In this document: positions 33,570 through 43,594 of the stretch, piece by piece
Layout: every line of letters starts with the position of its first letter
How positions within the stretch are numbered: position 1 is the first letter of the stretch
Program-made: the position numbers and the translations under genes
The notes under the pieces: generated by a model
The model's database searches: none
What the model was told of the DNA's origin: nothing
The model's input: only the letters and a program-made list of their open reading frames with translations
From: Lindgomyces ingoldianus
Taxonomy: Eukaryota > Ascomycota > Dothideomycetes > Pleosporales > Lindgomycetaceae
Reading direction: 5' to 3'
Length of the DNA stretch: 64,000 nt
Assembly (NCBI RefSeq): GCF_010093535.1
Contig: NW_022985204.1
Location: 173,391 to 237,390 of the forward strand

Positions 33570-35977
33570 TCATATCACCTCCAAGTCATCATCATCCTCG
33601 TCCATGGCAGCCAGTAGTCCAACGTCTAGTCCCCCGATGCTATCCCGGCCTGGTTCACGAATGCCCTTTTCGGGGAGTAAAAGTCTAGCTTTCTTCTTCA
33701 TAGGGCTCGTCTCGCGTGCTTCTCGAGCAGACGATGGAGTATCTTTCTTCGGAGAGAGAAGAAGACCGCGTTTGAAAGCGCCACCCCACCCCACAGGCTC
33801 ACTTGAGGCTGTCGATTTTCCGGAGAGCATTCGTTTGCGCTTAACAGGTGCGAGAGAGACGTCGTCGGCCCTTTTGCCTACGAGACCTAAGGGGTCATCA
33901 TACAGAGCACTTTTTTCTGTTGTCCCACCCGAATCTGTAAGATGAGCATCGTATTTAGCAGGTAAACTCGATGTGTCGACACCTTTGACTTTCATATAGT
34001 CGCTTCCTACGCCGCTTCCAATCTCTCCAAGTTTCTTTGCAAGCTCGCGCTCTTTTTCTTTCTCCGCAAGTCGTTTCCGATGCAGCTCTGCCCGACTAGC
34101 TCCCCTTTCCCATGAATCATCTTCATCTAGAAGTCTTGCTGCTCCACCCGCACCGGGCGCAATGTACACAGTCTCATGGAGGCTTCGATCGTGGAACTTG
34201 CCTTCCCTCCTAAGACTGTCTTCTTTGAGACCCCCACCTTTTCCTCCTCCGCCGAACATGCCAAATCTACCTCCGCTGCCTCCGGGGCCTTTGCCGAACC
34301 CAGTCATCGTGTTGACTTCCATACGCCCCCTCTTACTCTTCTCGACTTGTAGCTCGATGTGGAAGTCACAGAACTCTGTCTTCCTGCCATCGATCCACTG
34401 CCCGCACTCTTTACCATCCTTTCTTATCGCATGGCAGAAGTCCAGATCGCGTGCTGTGCCTATCTCAAGCACGGTGTCGTCCGAGCTTGCCAGCTTGAGC
34501 GAGAATTTTCCAGTATCGCGGTTGCGTGGAGGCATAATTTCAGGATTCAGGACTGCAACCAAAGTGCCAATTGGCAACTTCCAAAACTGTGAGAACCCAG
34601 TGTCAAATAGAAATAGATCTAGTTCCCATTTTAGGTCTGTGAGCCTGATTACCATGAATTTGCCGCTCTGGTTCGCGTTTGCTTCTGGGTTGTTTGTTGA
34701 CTGTTCTCGTCGAGCGTTCTTCGGTGTCAGAGGTGATGACTTGGAGCAAATGATGCCGATAACCACGTAATCGTTTTCCATGTCCGGAGGTTCATATTCT
34801 GGTGATTTTACGGATTTGAGAAGTTGGGGTATCGTGAAAATGGTCTTGCCGTCCAGCATACGGGTGAGTGTGTTGTGTTGCATTTCGCGAGACTTGAGAT
34901 GAAGACCGGAGAAGGACTCAAAGACGGATACATCCCTGCTGTCGTCGTTGAACGAGGAGCTGTCTGTGGAGAACTTAGAGGTAGTGGTGGTTCGAAGTGT
35001 GCTAGAGGACGTTCGGGAAGTCGTTGTGGATGTCGACGGTGCTCGAGAGGCTTCTGAGCGTGTCGAGAGATTGGAGGGAGGTCGAGGAGTGGAAGGTGTT
35101 CGTAAATCATTACTTGAACGACTTTTGAGCAGATCCGAGCCTTTCCTTGCCGGTGGTGCCATTCCCTGCCCACTTCGTGCACCAGATGAGAGCACGGAGC
35201 CTGCCCGTGAAGATGCACCCTCTCTTGAACTATCGGGATTGTTCAGGCCAAACCCTCGACTTCTGCTCTTCTCAATCCTAGACTGCTTTTCTTCCCGCTC
35301 TCGGTCCTTTTCTCTGCTCTCTGCGATCCGCTCACTGAATGACTTCGCTCTGGGCGTCTCGGCTGCCTTCGCCGAGTTCGACCGTGATAATGTTCCAGAC
35401 ATTGCGTTACTTCTTGAATGGAAACTTGCTGCCCGCTTCAAGCTGACATCCTGTGCTCTCAGTCCTTTATCAATCCCCAATAACACCCTTGCGGGACTCT
35501 TTTGCTCATCGGGCGCCCGCCTATTCCTTGTGGGCGACACGGGAACCTGAATGGCAGAGTGGGGTCTCGGTAATTCTACTCTCCGTAAACCCGCCGCAGT
35601 GTTGGGTCTCGATACTGCTCGCGTGCTGTCATTGTCGTCATCCTCCGCCGCCTGCCGTGCCCTCTCTCGCCGCAGTTGCTTAAGTTTCAACCTGGCCTGG
35701 ATAGCTTGGAGCTGCAACTCCAGTTCCTCCTCGTCTTCATCGTCTTCTGGCTGGCCTCTCGAAGCGGGTCGGCGCTTTACAGGTGAAGGGGAAACGGAGT
35801 TGCGCTGTCGCTCTCGCTCGTACTTGCGTCGTCCAGAGGGTGAGCTGAGAAGCGCTTCATGCGGCGATTTCGGCGGCCAATTCTGGGGCTCTCTCCTGAC
35901 TACTCCAGATCAGTCTCATCCAAATGCCGCCTTGGAAAATCTGTACCTCCAGACTTCGGACTCTCCCTCACAATCAT
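33570..35977 (-). CDS. MCM10: DNA replication protein MCM10
   Basis: MCM10 activates the CMG helicase and helps load polymerase alpha at origins. A 31-nt first exon (35947-35977, MIVRESPKSG) joins the main exon (33570-35899) for 786 residues. The sequence WPPKSPHEALLSSPSGRRK follows, as in other fungal MCM10 N-termini. A disordered basic region runs to ~280. The conserved OB-fold begins at SGLHLKSREM, with TIPQLLKSVKSPEYEPPDMENDYVVIGI and RLTDLKWELDLFLFDTGF. It is followed by the CCCH zinc finger CHAIRKDGKECGQWIDGRKTEFCDFH, the diagnostic element. It shares a divergent promoter with RNase H2B. Confidence 0.93.
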
Positions 35978-36224
35978 CGTTCAGTTAGTGCAGTGAGTGG
36001 CGTTGAAACCCTAGTCGCGGCGCCCATATCCTCACCAAGCGCGAAATAACAACCCTTTTACAGATCGGATTGACACGGGGCCGTGAAAAGTAAAGAGTGG
36101 CGATGGCGCGTAAGAAGCCGTTGGGGGCGTGGGGACGTCGGGAGTGGTGTTGTTTGCATGTGGTAAAAATAAGCGTTCACCAATCTGAAACGAGAGCTGG
36201 GATGACGCGACTCGCTTCCGAACG

Positions 36225-36230
36225 ACGCGT
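36225..36230. promoter_or_regulatory. MCB element (ACGCGT) in MCM10/RNase H2B divergent promoter
   Basis: A perfect MluI cell-cycle box ACGCGT, palindromic, lies 133 bp upstream of the RNase H2B start and about 250 bp upstream of MCM10. A five-of-six match (ACGCGA) is 20 bp away at 36205-36210. MCB is the target of the MBF complex that drives G1/S genes in fungi. Occupancy is inferred. Confidence 0.6.
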
Positions 36231-36362
36231 CGGCGCGCCAGGGACTCCTTTGATCGTGACCCCACAACCCTCTTAACGCCGCATGCTTTCAATTGCAGGA
36301 TTCTCCCAGTTTTTGTACTATATAGATTTTTTGCTGTTTTAGTTTGACAGAATTACGCAATA

Positions 36363-37709
36363 ATGGCTCGCACACGCTCTAAACCTGTGCCGAAAGCGTC
36401 CTCCCCAGAACCAGCAGCATCTACAAGAAAGCCATTACCTGCCAGCACCGCGAACCCTCCAAAGCTATTTGTCCTACCGAAAGACACGTCGAAGGATGCG
36501 CGCATAGTCACTCTAAACAATCCCGCCACAGCAAATCCATCGCGGTACCTGTTTTGTCCTGAAAAGGGGTTCCATGAGTTCACGCGCATTGCCGCGCCGA
36601 AGAAGGCTCCGAGCAGTTGGCTGATTACTTCCTCGCCTGCTGAGAGCGAGGGAGAGTATGGCGATGCAGAAAAGAGCCCGGAAGAAAATACCTGTGACGA
36701 AGGGACAGGAATTGGATCAGGATATATCACAAAGTCCTCTGACCTGTTCATCGCCACTCCTATCGACATACTCTTCATGATTCTACCTGCTCTCGTGCCC
36801 AAGTCAGCAAAAGACACAAAACAACACTTCCTCTCTCTAGATGACCACCTTGACAACCTCACTGCATCGTCTGCCCCGCTCAAAGCTTTACTGCAACATC
36901 CCTCACTTAAAGACATGATAGCCAAGCGACTGGAAAACTGCTGCGACACCGTCGATGCAGGAGATGAGAAAATGTACCGTCTATCTAATGAGAAGCTCCT
37001 GGAGCTCTTAGTGAAGAAAGCAGAGAGGATGTGCGCAAAGAGACTCCCGCCATCCATGGAAGATAAATTCATAAAACCCGCTTTGGAAATCCCTATTATG
37101 AGCATCAAGCGCGAGGAAAGTTCCATCAGCCTCGCCTCCGAAACCGTCTCTAATGGAATAGACGCCGACAACTCGCAAGGCTTATCCACATCATCTACAA
37201 ACCCGGACTCCCAAACCACAACCCTCGCAGCAACAACATCAACAACTGCAACCTCCATCTCCACCTCTGAAGAAATTTCCCAACACACGCTTCTCACGCC
37301 TCCTGAAGTCCCCCACCTCCTCCGCCTCCGCACATCCTTAACCTACCTTCTATCCTCCTACATCTCACCAACCCTGCGTCTTCTTCTCCTGGCCCTTCTC
37401 AAAGACCCCACGTCACCCACATCCTCCCACCCCGACTTCACACCCCTCGAAGCCCACCTTAGCGTAATCGCAAAGCTCAAATCCGAAGCTGCAGCTCTCC
37501 GCTCTATATCCGACAACATCTCGAGGAAACGGGGGTTTGAAGACGATGAGAAAGTGGCGGAAAGGGAGGAAAAGAAAAGGAAGAAAGAGGAAGAGGAGAA
37601 AAGGAAGAAGAGTGAGAGCAGGGGAATTAAGCAGCTGAAGAAAGTGGACACGAGCGGGATGAAGAAGTTGAGCAGTTTTTTTACCAAGGCGCCGGTTAAG
37701 AAGTCGTGA
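36363..37709 (+). CDS. RNH202: Ribonuclease H2 subunit B
   Basis: A single-exon gene of 448 residues. RNase H2 removes ribonucleotides misincorporated in DNA and RNA:DNA hybrids; subunit B is a structural, non-catalytic member of the trimer. Recognisable parts are LFVLPKDTSKDARIVTL, the wHxF element GFHEFTRIAAP, SSWLI, GYITKSSDLFIATPIDILF (the family hallmark) and a winged-helix region with YRLSNEKLLELLVKKA. The C-terminus ends in a PCNA-interaction-like motif, MKKLSSFF followed by basic residues. The acidic and Thr/Ser-rich linker at ~265-300 is typical. It is divergent from MCM10 with a common MCB box, consistent with S-phase expression. Confidence 0.92.
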   Translation: MARTRSKPVPKASSPEPAASTRKPLPASTANPPKLFVLPKDTSKDARIVTLNNPATANPSRYLFCPEKGFHEFTRIAAPKKAPSSWLITSSPAESEGEYGDAEKSPEENTCDEGTGIGSGYITKSSDLFIATPIDILFMILPALVPKSAKDTKQHFLSLDDHLDNLTASSAPLKALLQHPSLKDMIAKRLENCCDTVDAGDEKMYRLSNEKLLELLVKKAERMCAKRLPPSMEDKFIKPALEIPIMSIKREESSISLASETVSNGIDADNSQGLSTSSTNPDSQTTTLAATTSTTATSISTSEEISQHTLLTPPEVPHLLRLRTSLTYLLSSYISPTLRLLLLALLKDPTSPTSSHPDFTPLEAHLSVIAKLKSEAAALRSISDNISRKRGFEDDEKVAEREEKKRKKEEEEKRKKSESRGIKQLKKVDTSGMKKLSSFFTKAPVKKS

Positions 37710-38134
37710 CATTTCGGTGAGAAGAGAGAGGTGGGAGGATTGGCATTGGATCGTTTTGGGTGTTTGGAAGTTCGAAACTGGGTGGCGGCAATGTGATATG
37801 ATTAGATTCCACAATACTGGATGATGAACATGACATCATTACTTACAAGAAAATGCTTAATAAATGAAATTTACCCTGTTCACTTTCTAAAACACAAGAC
37901 TACATGCGGCATAAAGCACTTTGCTCTATATTTTTGATTCATTATTATGCATCCGGCTATGGACTGCCGATTCCCACCCAGACTACCCTTATCCAGAGTA
38001 TGCTAAGTACACAAGACAGCAAACTGAAATGCCAAAAAGACAAACCAGATGCTAAAACAAGTGACTTAGGGAACCAAACTCCAACGGACCATGCCGAATA
38101 TGCAAGATGCACGTCTCACCATATTCTATCATCT

Positions 38135-38166
38135 CCATTAATCCATCCATTAATCCATCCATCCAT
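38135..38166. repeat. ATCC-type microsatellite
   Basis: Tandem ATTAATCCATCC and ATCC units (ATTAATCCATCCATTAATCC and following) form a short microsatellite between convergent genes. Confidence 0.7.
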
Positions 38167-38249
38167 TCCCACCCAATCCCTCGCCATGGAAAGAAAGTAA
38201 AGTCCAGGGTTGTCCGAGTTGACCACATAGAGGGGGAAATCAAGTCAGC

Positions 38250-38600
38250 TGAAGCAGGTATCTACATGCTGGGCACTCGTCCAGGACAGCCGAGTTTGCG
38301 GTCATTTGTGGGTAATCCCCGAAGAAAGCAAAGGCAAAAGGACGTCGGGATTGACTACATTTCAGAGTGCAATGAAGGCAGCAGAGGCCCTAACATAAAT
38401 GCTGAGCAGATGTCCAGACCAGCCGAGTTCGTGGACAGTTTTGGACAACCCATGAAAAAAAAGAAAAAAAAAAAGAAAAGGGGAGGGTTGAAGCTAGGGT
38501 TGACCACATCGAGAACGTAGTGAAAGTCAACTGCGCCCATGACATCTACATGCTGAGCAGACGTCAAGGACGGCCGATTTTGTGAACAACCCGGGAAGTA
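38250..38600 (+). repeat. Diverged tandem repeat, about three units
   Basis: A motif ATGCTGAGCAGACGTCCAGGACAGCCGA-like occurs three times in diverged form near 38266 (ATGCTGGGCACTCGTCCAGG), 38400 (ATGCTGAGCAGATGTCCAGA) and 38551 (ATGCTGAGCAGACGTCAAGG). The first and third units are each preceded, 70 bp or less upstream, by GTTGACCACAT. Spacing is about 130-150 bp. This looks like an old local duplication. Confidence 0.6.
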
Positions 38601-38757
38601 AGCAAGGGAAGTTTTTTGAATTACAATCGCAATATCCAACTCATTTTCGTGCAGTCGTTATGTCGTAAAAGTGACTCCGTGACTCCGAATTCCGAAAGTT
38701 GGATGCGAGATACAGACATCAATGTCTATTCCCGCATCAATGTGATGCTGCAGTTTG

Positions 38758-40233
38758 TCAAAACAGATCCATGGCCTCGGTAGAATGTGGCTCACTCCTA
38801 ATTTTCTTGTCATCCATGCTCTCCAACGCTTCACCGCCTCGCTTCTTAGCCCTGCGAGTACGTGAAACTGACTTGGTACGGGTCCAGGAATCGAATGGGC
38901 TGGGGTTCTTGCTGCGGGTGTTGGCAGCCGGTGAAGTCTCCAGTTCGTCAGCCGTGGCATGTGGGGTCTCTGCTTCCTCATCAATTTCCATAGCATACTC
39001 ATCCTTGACCGGCTTGACCTGCTTGCCGTGCTTGGGGCGGACGGTAGATGGTGGGGTGGTTGGCACGAAGTCTTCCTTGAATTTCGGTTTCACAGGGGTG
39101 GCAATCTCCTCGGCTTTGCGACCCTTACGACCTCCATACTTAGACTGGCTCGGACTGGCAATGGGAACTTCGATATCAGTAACGGCCTCCTCGTCAACAT
39201 CATCAGGGCCCATCTCGCCATCTCGGACTTTGATCTCTTCTTGGAACAGGCGACGAGGCTGGATGGATGAGCGGGTGAACGGGCGGTGGGCCTCCGTTCC
39301 AACACGACGACGGAGCGCATCTTGGGAGAACTCGGGCGAGGCCCTATCGGCATTGGGCCGGGGAGCATCGTGGTATTTGCGGAGGACCTTGCGGCCACGG
39401 CTGCAAGCTGTTAGAGAAGGTCGAGAATGCGATAATGAAGATACATACAACATATAGATCATACCCTCACCCTTTGCCACGGCCTCCTCCATCTCGATGG
39501 TATTTGCATCACGGGTACGGGTGGTGCCATTTGCCTTCGCCTTGCCCTTGCCCTTGCCTTTCTTGGAGAGGAAGGGATTATCCGGGGTGTGATCAATCTC
39601 CGGGACTCGCTCTTTTGAGTCGGTGTAGACCTCAATCTTATCGGTTTCTTCATCCATCTGCTCAGCGAAGCTCTCTAGAGTGAACACATTCTTCCTGCTC
39701 TTGCGGCTCTTGCGCGGGGTTGGCATGGCTTCTTCGACCGTAGCGGGGCGACCAGGGAATAGCGCGCGGGTAGCGGAGCTGAGATCCTCTTTGGAGTGAA
39801 GGGCGCGTTTCCGGGGCGTCTTGGCCGGAGTTGGGAGCATGCTGTGAGGCTCCATTGTTGAGAGATATCGGCTGGAAGGAGTCGGCGCGATGTGATCAGA
39901 GTCGGGTTCTACAGGGCCAACATTTAGGTGCGCGCGACGCGTTGCGTGGGGAGTGCGGTGAGTGAAGGGTGAGGCAGGTGAACAGGGTGGAGAGAAGGTT
40001 TGACTGGAGGTGTGCGGCGCTGCGTTCTTCGGAGAGCTTCGCCACTTTGGTGTCGCTTCATGCGCAGACCGTGGCAGTGGTGAATGCGGCTGGTGTTGGT
40101 CCTGAGTACGCTGAGCAGCAACCCGGCTTGACCGTCGTGGTGGAGAGTAGGGCTCGTAGATGTCGAATTTGGCGCCGTGGAGGGGAGCTGGTGGCGTGTG
40201 GAGCCGGCGCGGTGGTGATGGTGTTCTCTCCAT
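38758..40233 (-). CDS. Conserved Pro/Ser-rich protein with many SP/TP sites
   Basis: Two exons (39449-40233, 38758-39400) give 475 residues. The 48-nt intron 39401-39448 is in frame, so an unspliced reading is also open; splicing joins MIYMF to RGRKVLRKYHD and has good GTATGT and CTAAC signals. There is no catalytic domain. The protein begins MERTPSPPRRLHTPP and carries very many SP/TP dipeptides, RR and KK patches suited for nuclear import, a stretch FPGRPATVEEAMPTPRKSRK, then a C-terminal half with acidic and basic segments. The density of proline-directed sites suggests a CDK or MAPK substrate. I recognise the layout as fungal-conserved but do not know its function. It is divergent from DUO1. 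Confidence 0.72.
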   Translation of the reverse strand: MERTPSPPRRLHTPPAPLHGAKFDIYEPYSPPRRSSRVAAQRTQDQHQPHSPLPRSAHEATPKWRSSPKNAAPHTSSQTFSPPCSPASPFTHRTPHATRRAHLNVGPVEPDSDHIAPTPSSRYLSTMEPHSMLPTPAKTPRKRALHSKEDLSSATRALFPGRPATVEEAMPTPRKSRKSRKNVFTLESFAEQMDEETDKIEVYTDSKERVPEIDHTPDNPFLSKKGKGKGKAKANGTTRTRDANTIEMEEAVAKGEGMIYMLYVSSLSHSRPSLTACSRGRKVLRKYHDAPRPNADRASPEFSQDALRRRVGTEAHRPFTRSSIQPRRLFQEEIKVRDGEMGPDDVDEEAVTDIEVPIASPSQSKYGGRKGRKAEEIATPVKPKFKEDFVPTTPPSTVRPKHGKQVKPVKDEYAMEIDEEAETPHATADELETSPAANTRSKNPSPFDSWTRTKSVSRTRRAKKRGGEALESMDDKKIRSEPHSTEAMDLF

Positions 40234-40696
40234 GGCGAAGTCGCGTCTGGACTGTCACTTCACGCACGGGAAAGGGCGAGGGAGGTCGTTCGGGTGAAAA
40301 CGTAAGGTTGTTGGGGTTGTAAACAAACGAATCTGGAAGCAGCACGCGGCCGCTAGAGAGAACCCGACACTGCAATTGAATTAGCAATGACCAGCTGGTA
40401 CAAGATAATGCGCCGCAATAAGTTGTGGTGAGTGATGTTGAGGTTGTGGACCTGCGAGGGCAGTGATGTGGTCGGGGAGGTTGGTAATTTCCCTCACCCA
40501 GCCTTTGGGCTTGGCAAATTGTGGCCGGCAGAACCTTGAATGCCAACACATCTTCACCGCCCGGCCGGCAAGTAGCCGTTTCACCACCACTATCAAACAC
40601 GTCAAACACATCCTACCCCTCCAGAGGTCAATCAATGCGATCTGGGTGGTCAATTCACCCGCCACTATTATTGACTAGCAATTCATCCATTGCAAT
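40234..40696. promoter_or_regulatory. Divergent promoter of the SP/TP protein and DUO1, with a forkhead-like site
   Basis: 463 bp. A perfect forkhead-type motif GTAAACAA is present at 40319-40326, about 85 bp upstream of the minus-strand gene and 371 bp from DUO1. Forkhead factors drive G2/M genes in yeasts, and DUO1 is a mitotic gene; the connection is inference. Confidence 0.4.
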
Positions 40697-41510
40697 ATGG
40701 ACTCGCAGAGCATGGACGCCCTCAACCTCTCAGACTCCGACTCCGACGCGTTGTTTGACACCCCCGCCGCGCGAAAAGCGAACAGCAAGCCGCCAGATGA
40801 GGATGGAGACATGGCAGAAGGCGCTACCTCCGCGAAGACGCGTACAAAAGAGTCACACTACACCACAGAGGAAGCAAGAGAGGTAGCACTGCGAAAAGAG
40901 CTGGAAAACGTGCGAAACGTCAACAAGGTGATTGAGGGGGTCGTAGAAAGCTTACAGAAGGCAAACAACAATATGGATGTATGTGCCAAATCTCGTGAAA
41001 ACCTGTTACCCGGCTCCCTTGATTCTCGAGCTGATGTCTGGGTAGACGGTCTCCCGAACGGTACATAATGCGTCGACACTACTCCACACATGGACGCGCA
41101 TTCTGTCACAAACCGAGCATAATCAGCGACTTATCCTAAACCCTCAGTGGCAGGGCGCCACCCAAGACCTCGTTGATATTCAGAATGAGGAGATACAGCG
41201 ACAACAGGCGGCTGAGCGCCGGGAAGCCGAGGAACAGGCTAGACGAGACGCCGCAGTAAGAAGAGCCGATGAAGAACGCCGGAGAGCAGAAGCTACACCG
41301 AAAGCAGGCTCACGGGGGAGGGGTAGAGGCAGTGCCCGGCCACGTGGAGGATCAACATCGTCAGGATATGGAGGCGGATCAGCGTCGTCAGGATACGTTG
41401 GTGTTGGTGGGCAGGGCGGTCGAGGACTCAATCGGAGTGGGTCGACGAGCAGCCGGGGGGGCACCGGTATCGGACGTGGATTGCGAGGAAGGGGAAGAGG
41501 ACTGGGTTGA
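40697..41510 (+). CDS. DUO1: DASH/Dam1 complex subunit DUO1
   Basis: The DASH complex forms rings around microtubules and links kinetochores to spindle fibres in fungi. Two exons (40697-40978, 41046-41510) give 248 residues. The acidic N-terminus NLSDSDSDALFDTP is the typical Duo1 start. The helix RKELENVRNVNKVIEGVVES, followed by QKANNNMDTVSRTV and ASTLLHTWTRILSQTEHNQRL, is the family core. A basic coiled-coil stretch (EEQARRDAAVRRADEERRRA) and an Arg/Gly-rich C-terminal tail follow. The intron lies between NNMD and TVSRTV. Length matches filamentous-fungal Duo1. Confidence 0.92.
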
Positions 41511-41940
41511 ATAAGTTAGCTGGTGCGTTCCACCTTCAAATCGATACCCAAGCATTGGCAGTTTGTGTCTCACAAGCACCATCACCCCGGCTCCTTCTAT
41601 GATCTCACCGGCTTCCTCGCACGCCAAACTCTTCCATGATCGATCATGTGATTATTTCCCCGACATTCTTATCGCTAAATAGGGTTTTGGAGGCTCAACT
41701 GCCCTGCGTCGTACCTTTCGCTTCAATTCCGTGACAGGGGATAGCTTCCGTTGGCTTTTCCGCCCCGCCCCACCATGCGGGATACTCCCCGCCAAAGTCT
41801 CTCAATCACTCGACACGTCGCGTGCCATATATGAAATCTCTTTTCTCCGGAAATTTTTATGTTTGGGCCTTACTCTCATCTGCTTGCGTTTATTAGGCCC
41901 TCCGAATCCATTAAATCAGATTATTCTGCCTGACGTCACA
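41511..41940. other. Promoter/5' UTR of galactokinase
   Basis: 430 bp between DUO1 and galactokinase on the same strand. The open frame at 41731-41940 leads into the galactokinase ATG but is not needed for the family N-terminus, so I take it as 5' UTR. Confidence 0.4.
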
Positions 41941-43594
41941 ATGGAGGTTCCGACAGCAACCTCTCTCCGTGACATCTACCCCGAGGACGCGATTCCTGAC
42001 CAGAAGGAGCGATGGGAGAATCTACTATCGCGATTCAAGGAGAAGTATGGCAAGCAAGCAGACTTTGTTTCAAGGAGTCCAGGGCGCGTCAATATCATCG
42101 GCGAGGTAAGATGTTTATGCTACAAGGCTCGCAGAAGCTCATATTTCACAGCACATCGACTACTCGCTCTATGAAGTGCTGCCAATGGCCATCACAGCCG
42201 ATTTTCTCATGGCGGTCGCGGTGCGGCCAGCTGACGAGAATCCTCGAGTTAGGATAGCGAACACACAGTCAGAAAAGTTCCCGTCCCGAGAATTTGAGAT
42301 ACCCGCCGAAGGAGATATCCCGATTGATGCATCTGAGCACGAGTGGACGAACTATTTCAAGTCCGGATTGCGTGGAGTGACCCAACTGCTGCAGAAGAAG
42401 CGTGGGCAATTCGTATCTGTGGGCATGGACATTCTCTGCAGTGGCACCGTTCCGAGCGGTGGAGGCATGTCGAGTTCGGCAGCTTTCACCTGCACTGCCG
42501 CCTTGGCGGTCATGAAGGCGAACGGAGAGGAGAAGGTCGACAAGAAAGAGCTCTGTGAGTTGGCTATCGTCTCTGAACGATCTGTTGGTGTCAACTCAGG
42601 AGGGTTAGTAATGCTTCTTTCTGTAACTACATTGTCTTGCTTACAATAGCACAGCATGGACCAAGCCGCCTCAGTCTTCTCTCTGCGAGGAACCGCCCTC
42701 TATGTCACCTTTAAACCCAATCTAGATTTCAAGGCCATTGAGTTTCCGCAAACGGATCCCGAGCTTACTTTCGTCACGGCTCAGAGCTTCGTAGCAGCAG
42801 ACAAGCACGTCACCGCGCCTGTGTGCTACAATCTTCGCGTGGTCGAATGCACATTGGCAGCAGTATTCCTTTCCAAAGCGTTTGGACTGAAACGAGACCT
42901 GCCCCAAGACTCCTCCCCCCTCGGCGTTAGTTTACGTGGCTTCCATGACACGTACTTCGAAGAGAAGGAGGGCGTTGCAGACAACACGAAAACCTCGGTT
43001 GCAGACTTCGAGATTCAGCTTCAGAAACTCATACAATTCACTGAGGACTACCTTCCACAAGAAGGTGGCTATACGAGGGAGCACATCTGTGCTTTACTTG
43101 GTATCACCGAAGACGAGTTAAACCAACGGTTTATGTCTAAATTCCCAGTCCGTGCGGAAAAGTTCATGTTGCGTCAACGTGCACTTCATGTTTTCAACGA
43201 AGCTCTACGCGTTATTAAGTTCCGTCAGTTGCTCTCTACGCCACCTACGAATGGCAAAGAATTGCTGAAAGCGCTCGGCAACCTCATGAATGAAACGCAG
43301 ACATCCTGTCGCGACATCTACGACTGCAGCTGTCCCGAACTCGATGAGTTGTGTGATCTGGCACGCAGTGCAGGTGCGAGTGGCAGCAGACTTACAGGAG
43401 CGGGATGGGGGGGATGTAGCGTCCATCTAGTGCCAAAGGACAAAGTCGAGGCTGTCAAGAAGGCGTGGGAGGAGAAATACTATCGCAAGAAGTTTCCAGA
43501 TATCACAGAGGACAAACTAAGGGAAGCCGTCGTGGTCAGCAAGCCCGGGAGTGGTAGCGCTGTCTTCAAAGTCGTCGGCGAGAAGCTGGTATAA
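41941..43594 (+). CDS. GAL1: Galactokinase (GHMP kinase)
   Basis: Phosphorylates galactose to galactose-1-phosphate, first step of the Leloir pathway, in the cytosol. Three exons (41941-42105, 42152-42603, 42655-43594) give 518 residues. GHMP motifs are clear: galactokinase signature SPGRVNIIGEHIDYSLYEVL (across the first intron), the ATP-binding loop VPSGGGMSSSAAFTC, and the C-terminal motif ASGSRLTGAGWGGCSVHL. VNSGGMDQAASVFS holds the catalytic aspartate region and spans the second intron (acceptor CACAG|CATGG). Start ATG 41941 gives the usual N-terminus. No other Leloir gene is in the window. Confidence 0.95.

Larger units (their letters stand above)
37710..38757. other. 1-kb intergenic region with simple and diverged repeats
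   Basis: Between RNase H2B and the next gene (which is convergent). It holds a (ATCC/ATTA) microsatellite, an A-rich tract at 38455-38478 and a diverged repeat (separate entries). No coding sequence is supported. Confidence 0.45.

Noticed and set aside
33433..35988. Several plus-strand frames of 60-200 codons opposite MCM10
   Set aside because: They are Ser/Arg/Leu-rich shadows of the long MCM10 coding strand.
38130..38480. Possible CRISPR-like array from short direct repeats
   Set aside because: Units are a microsatellite and diverged 130-150-bp repeats; the genome is eukaryotic and no cas genes exist.
41731..41940. N-terminal extension of galactokinase from an upstream in-frame ATG
   Set aside because: The family N-terminus begins at 41941; the upstream residues look like translated 5' UTR.
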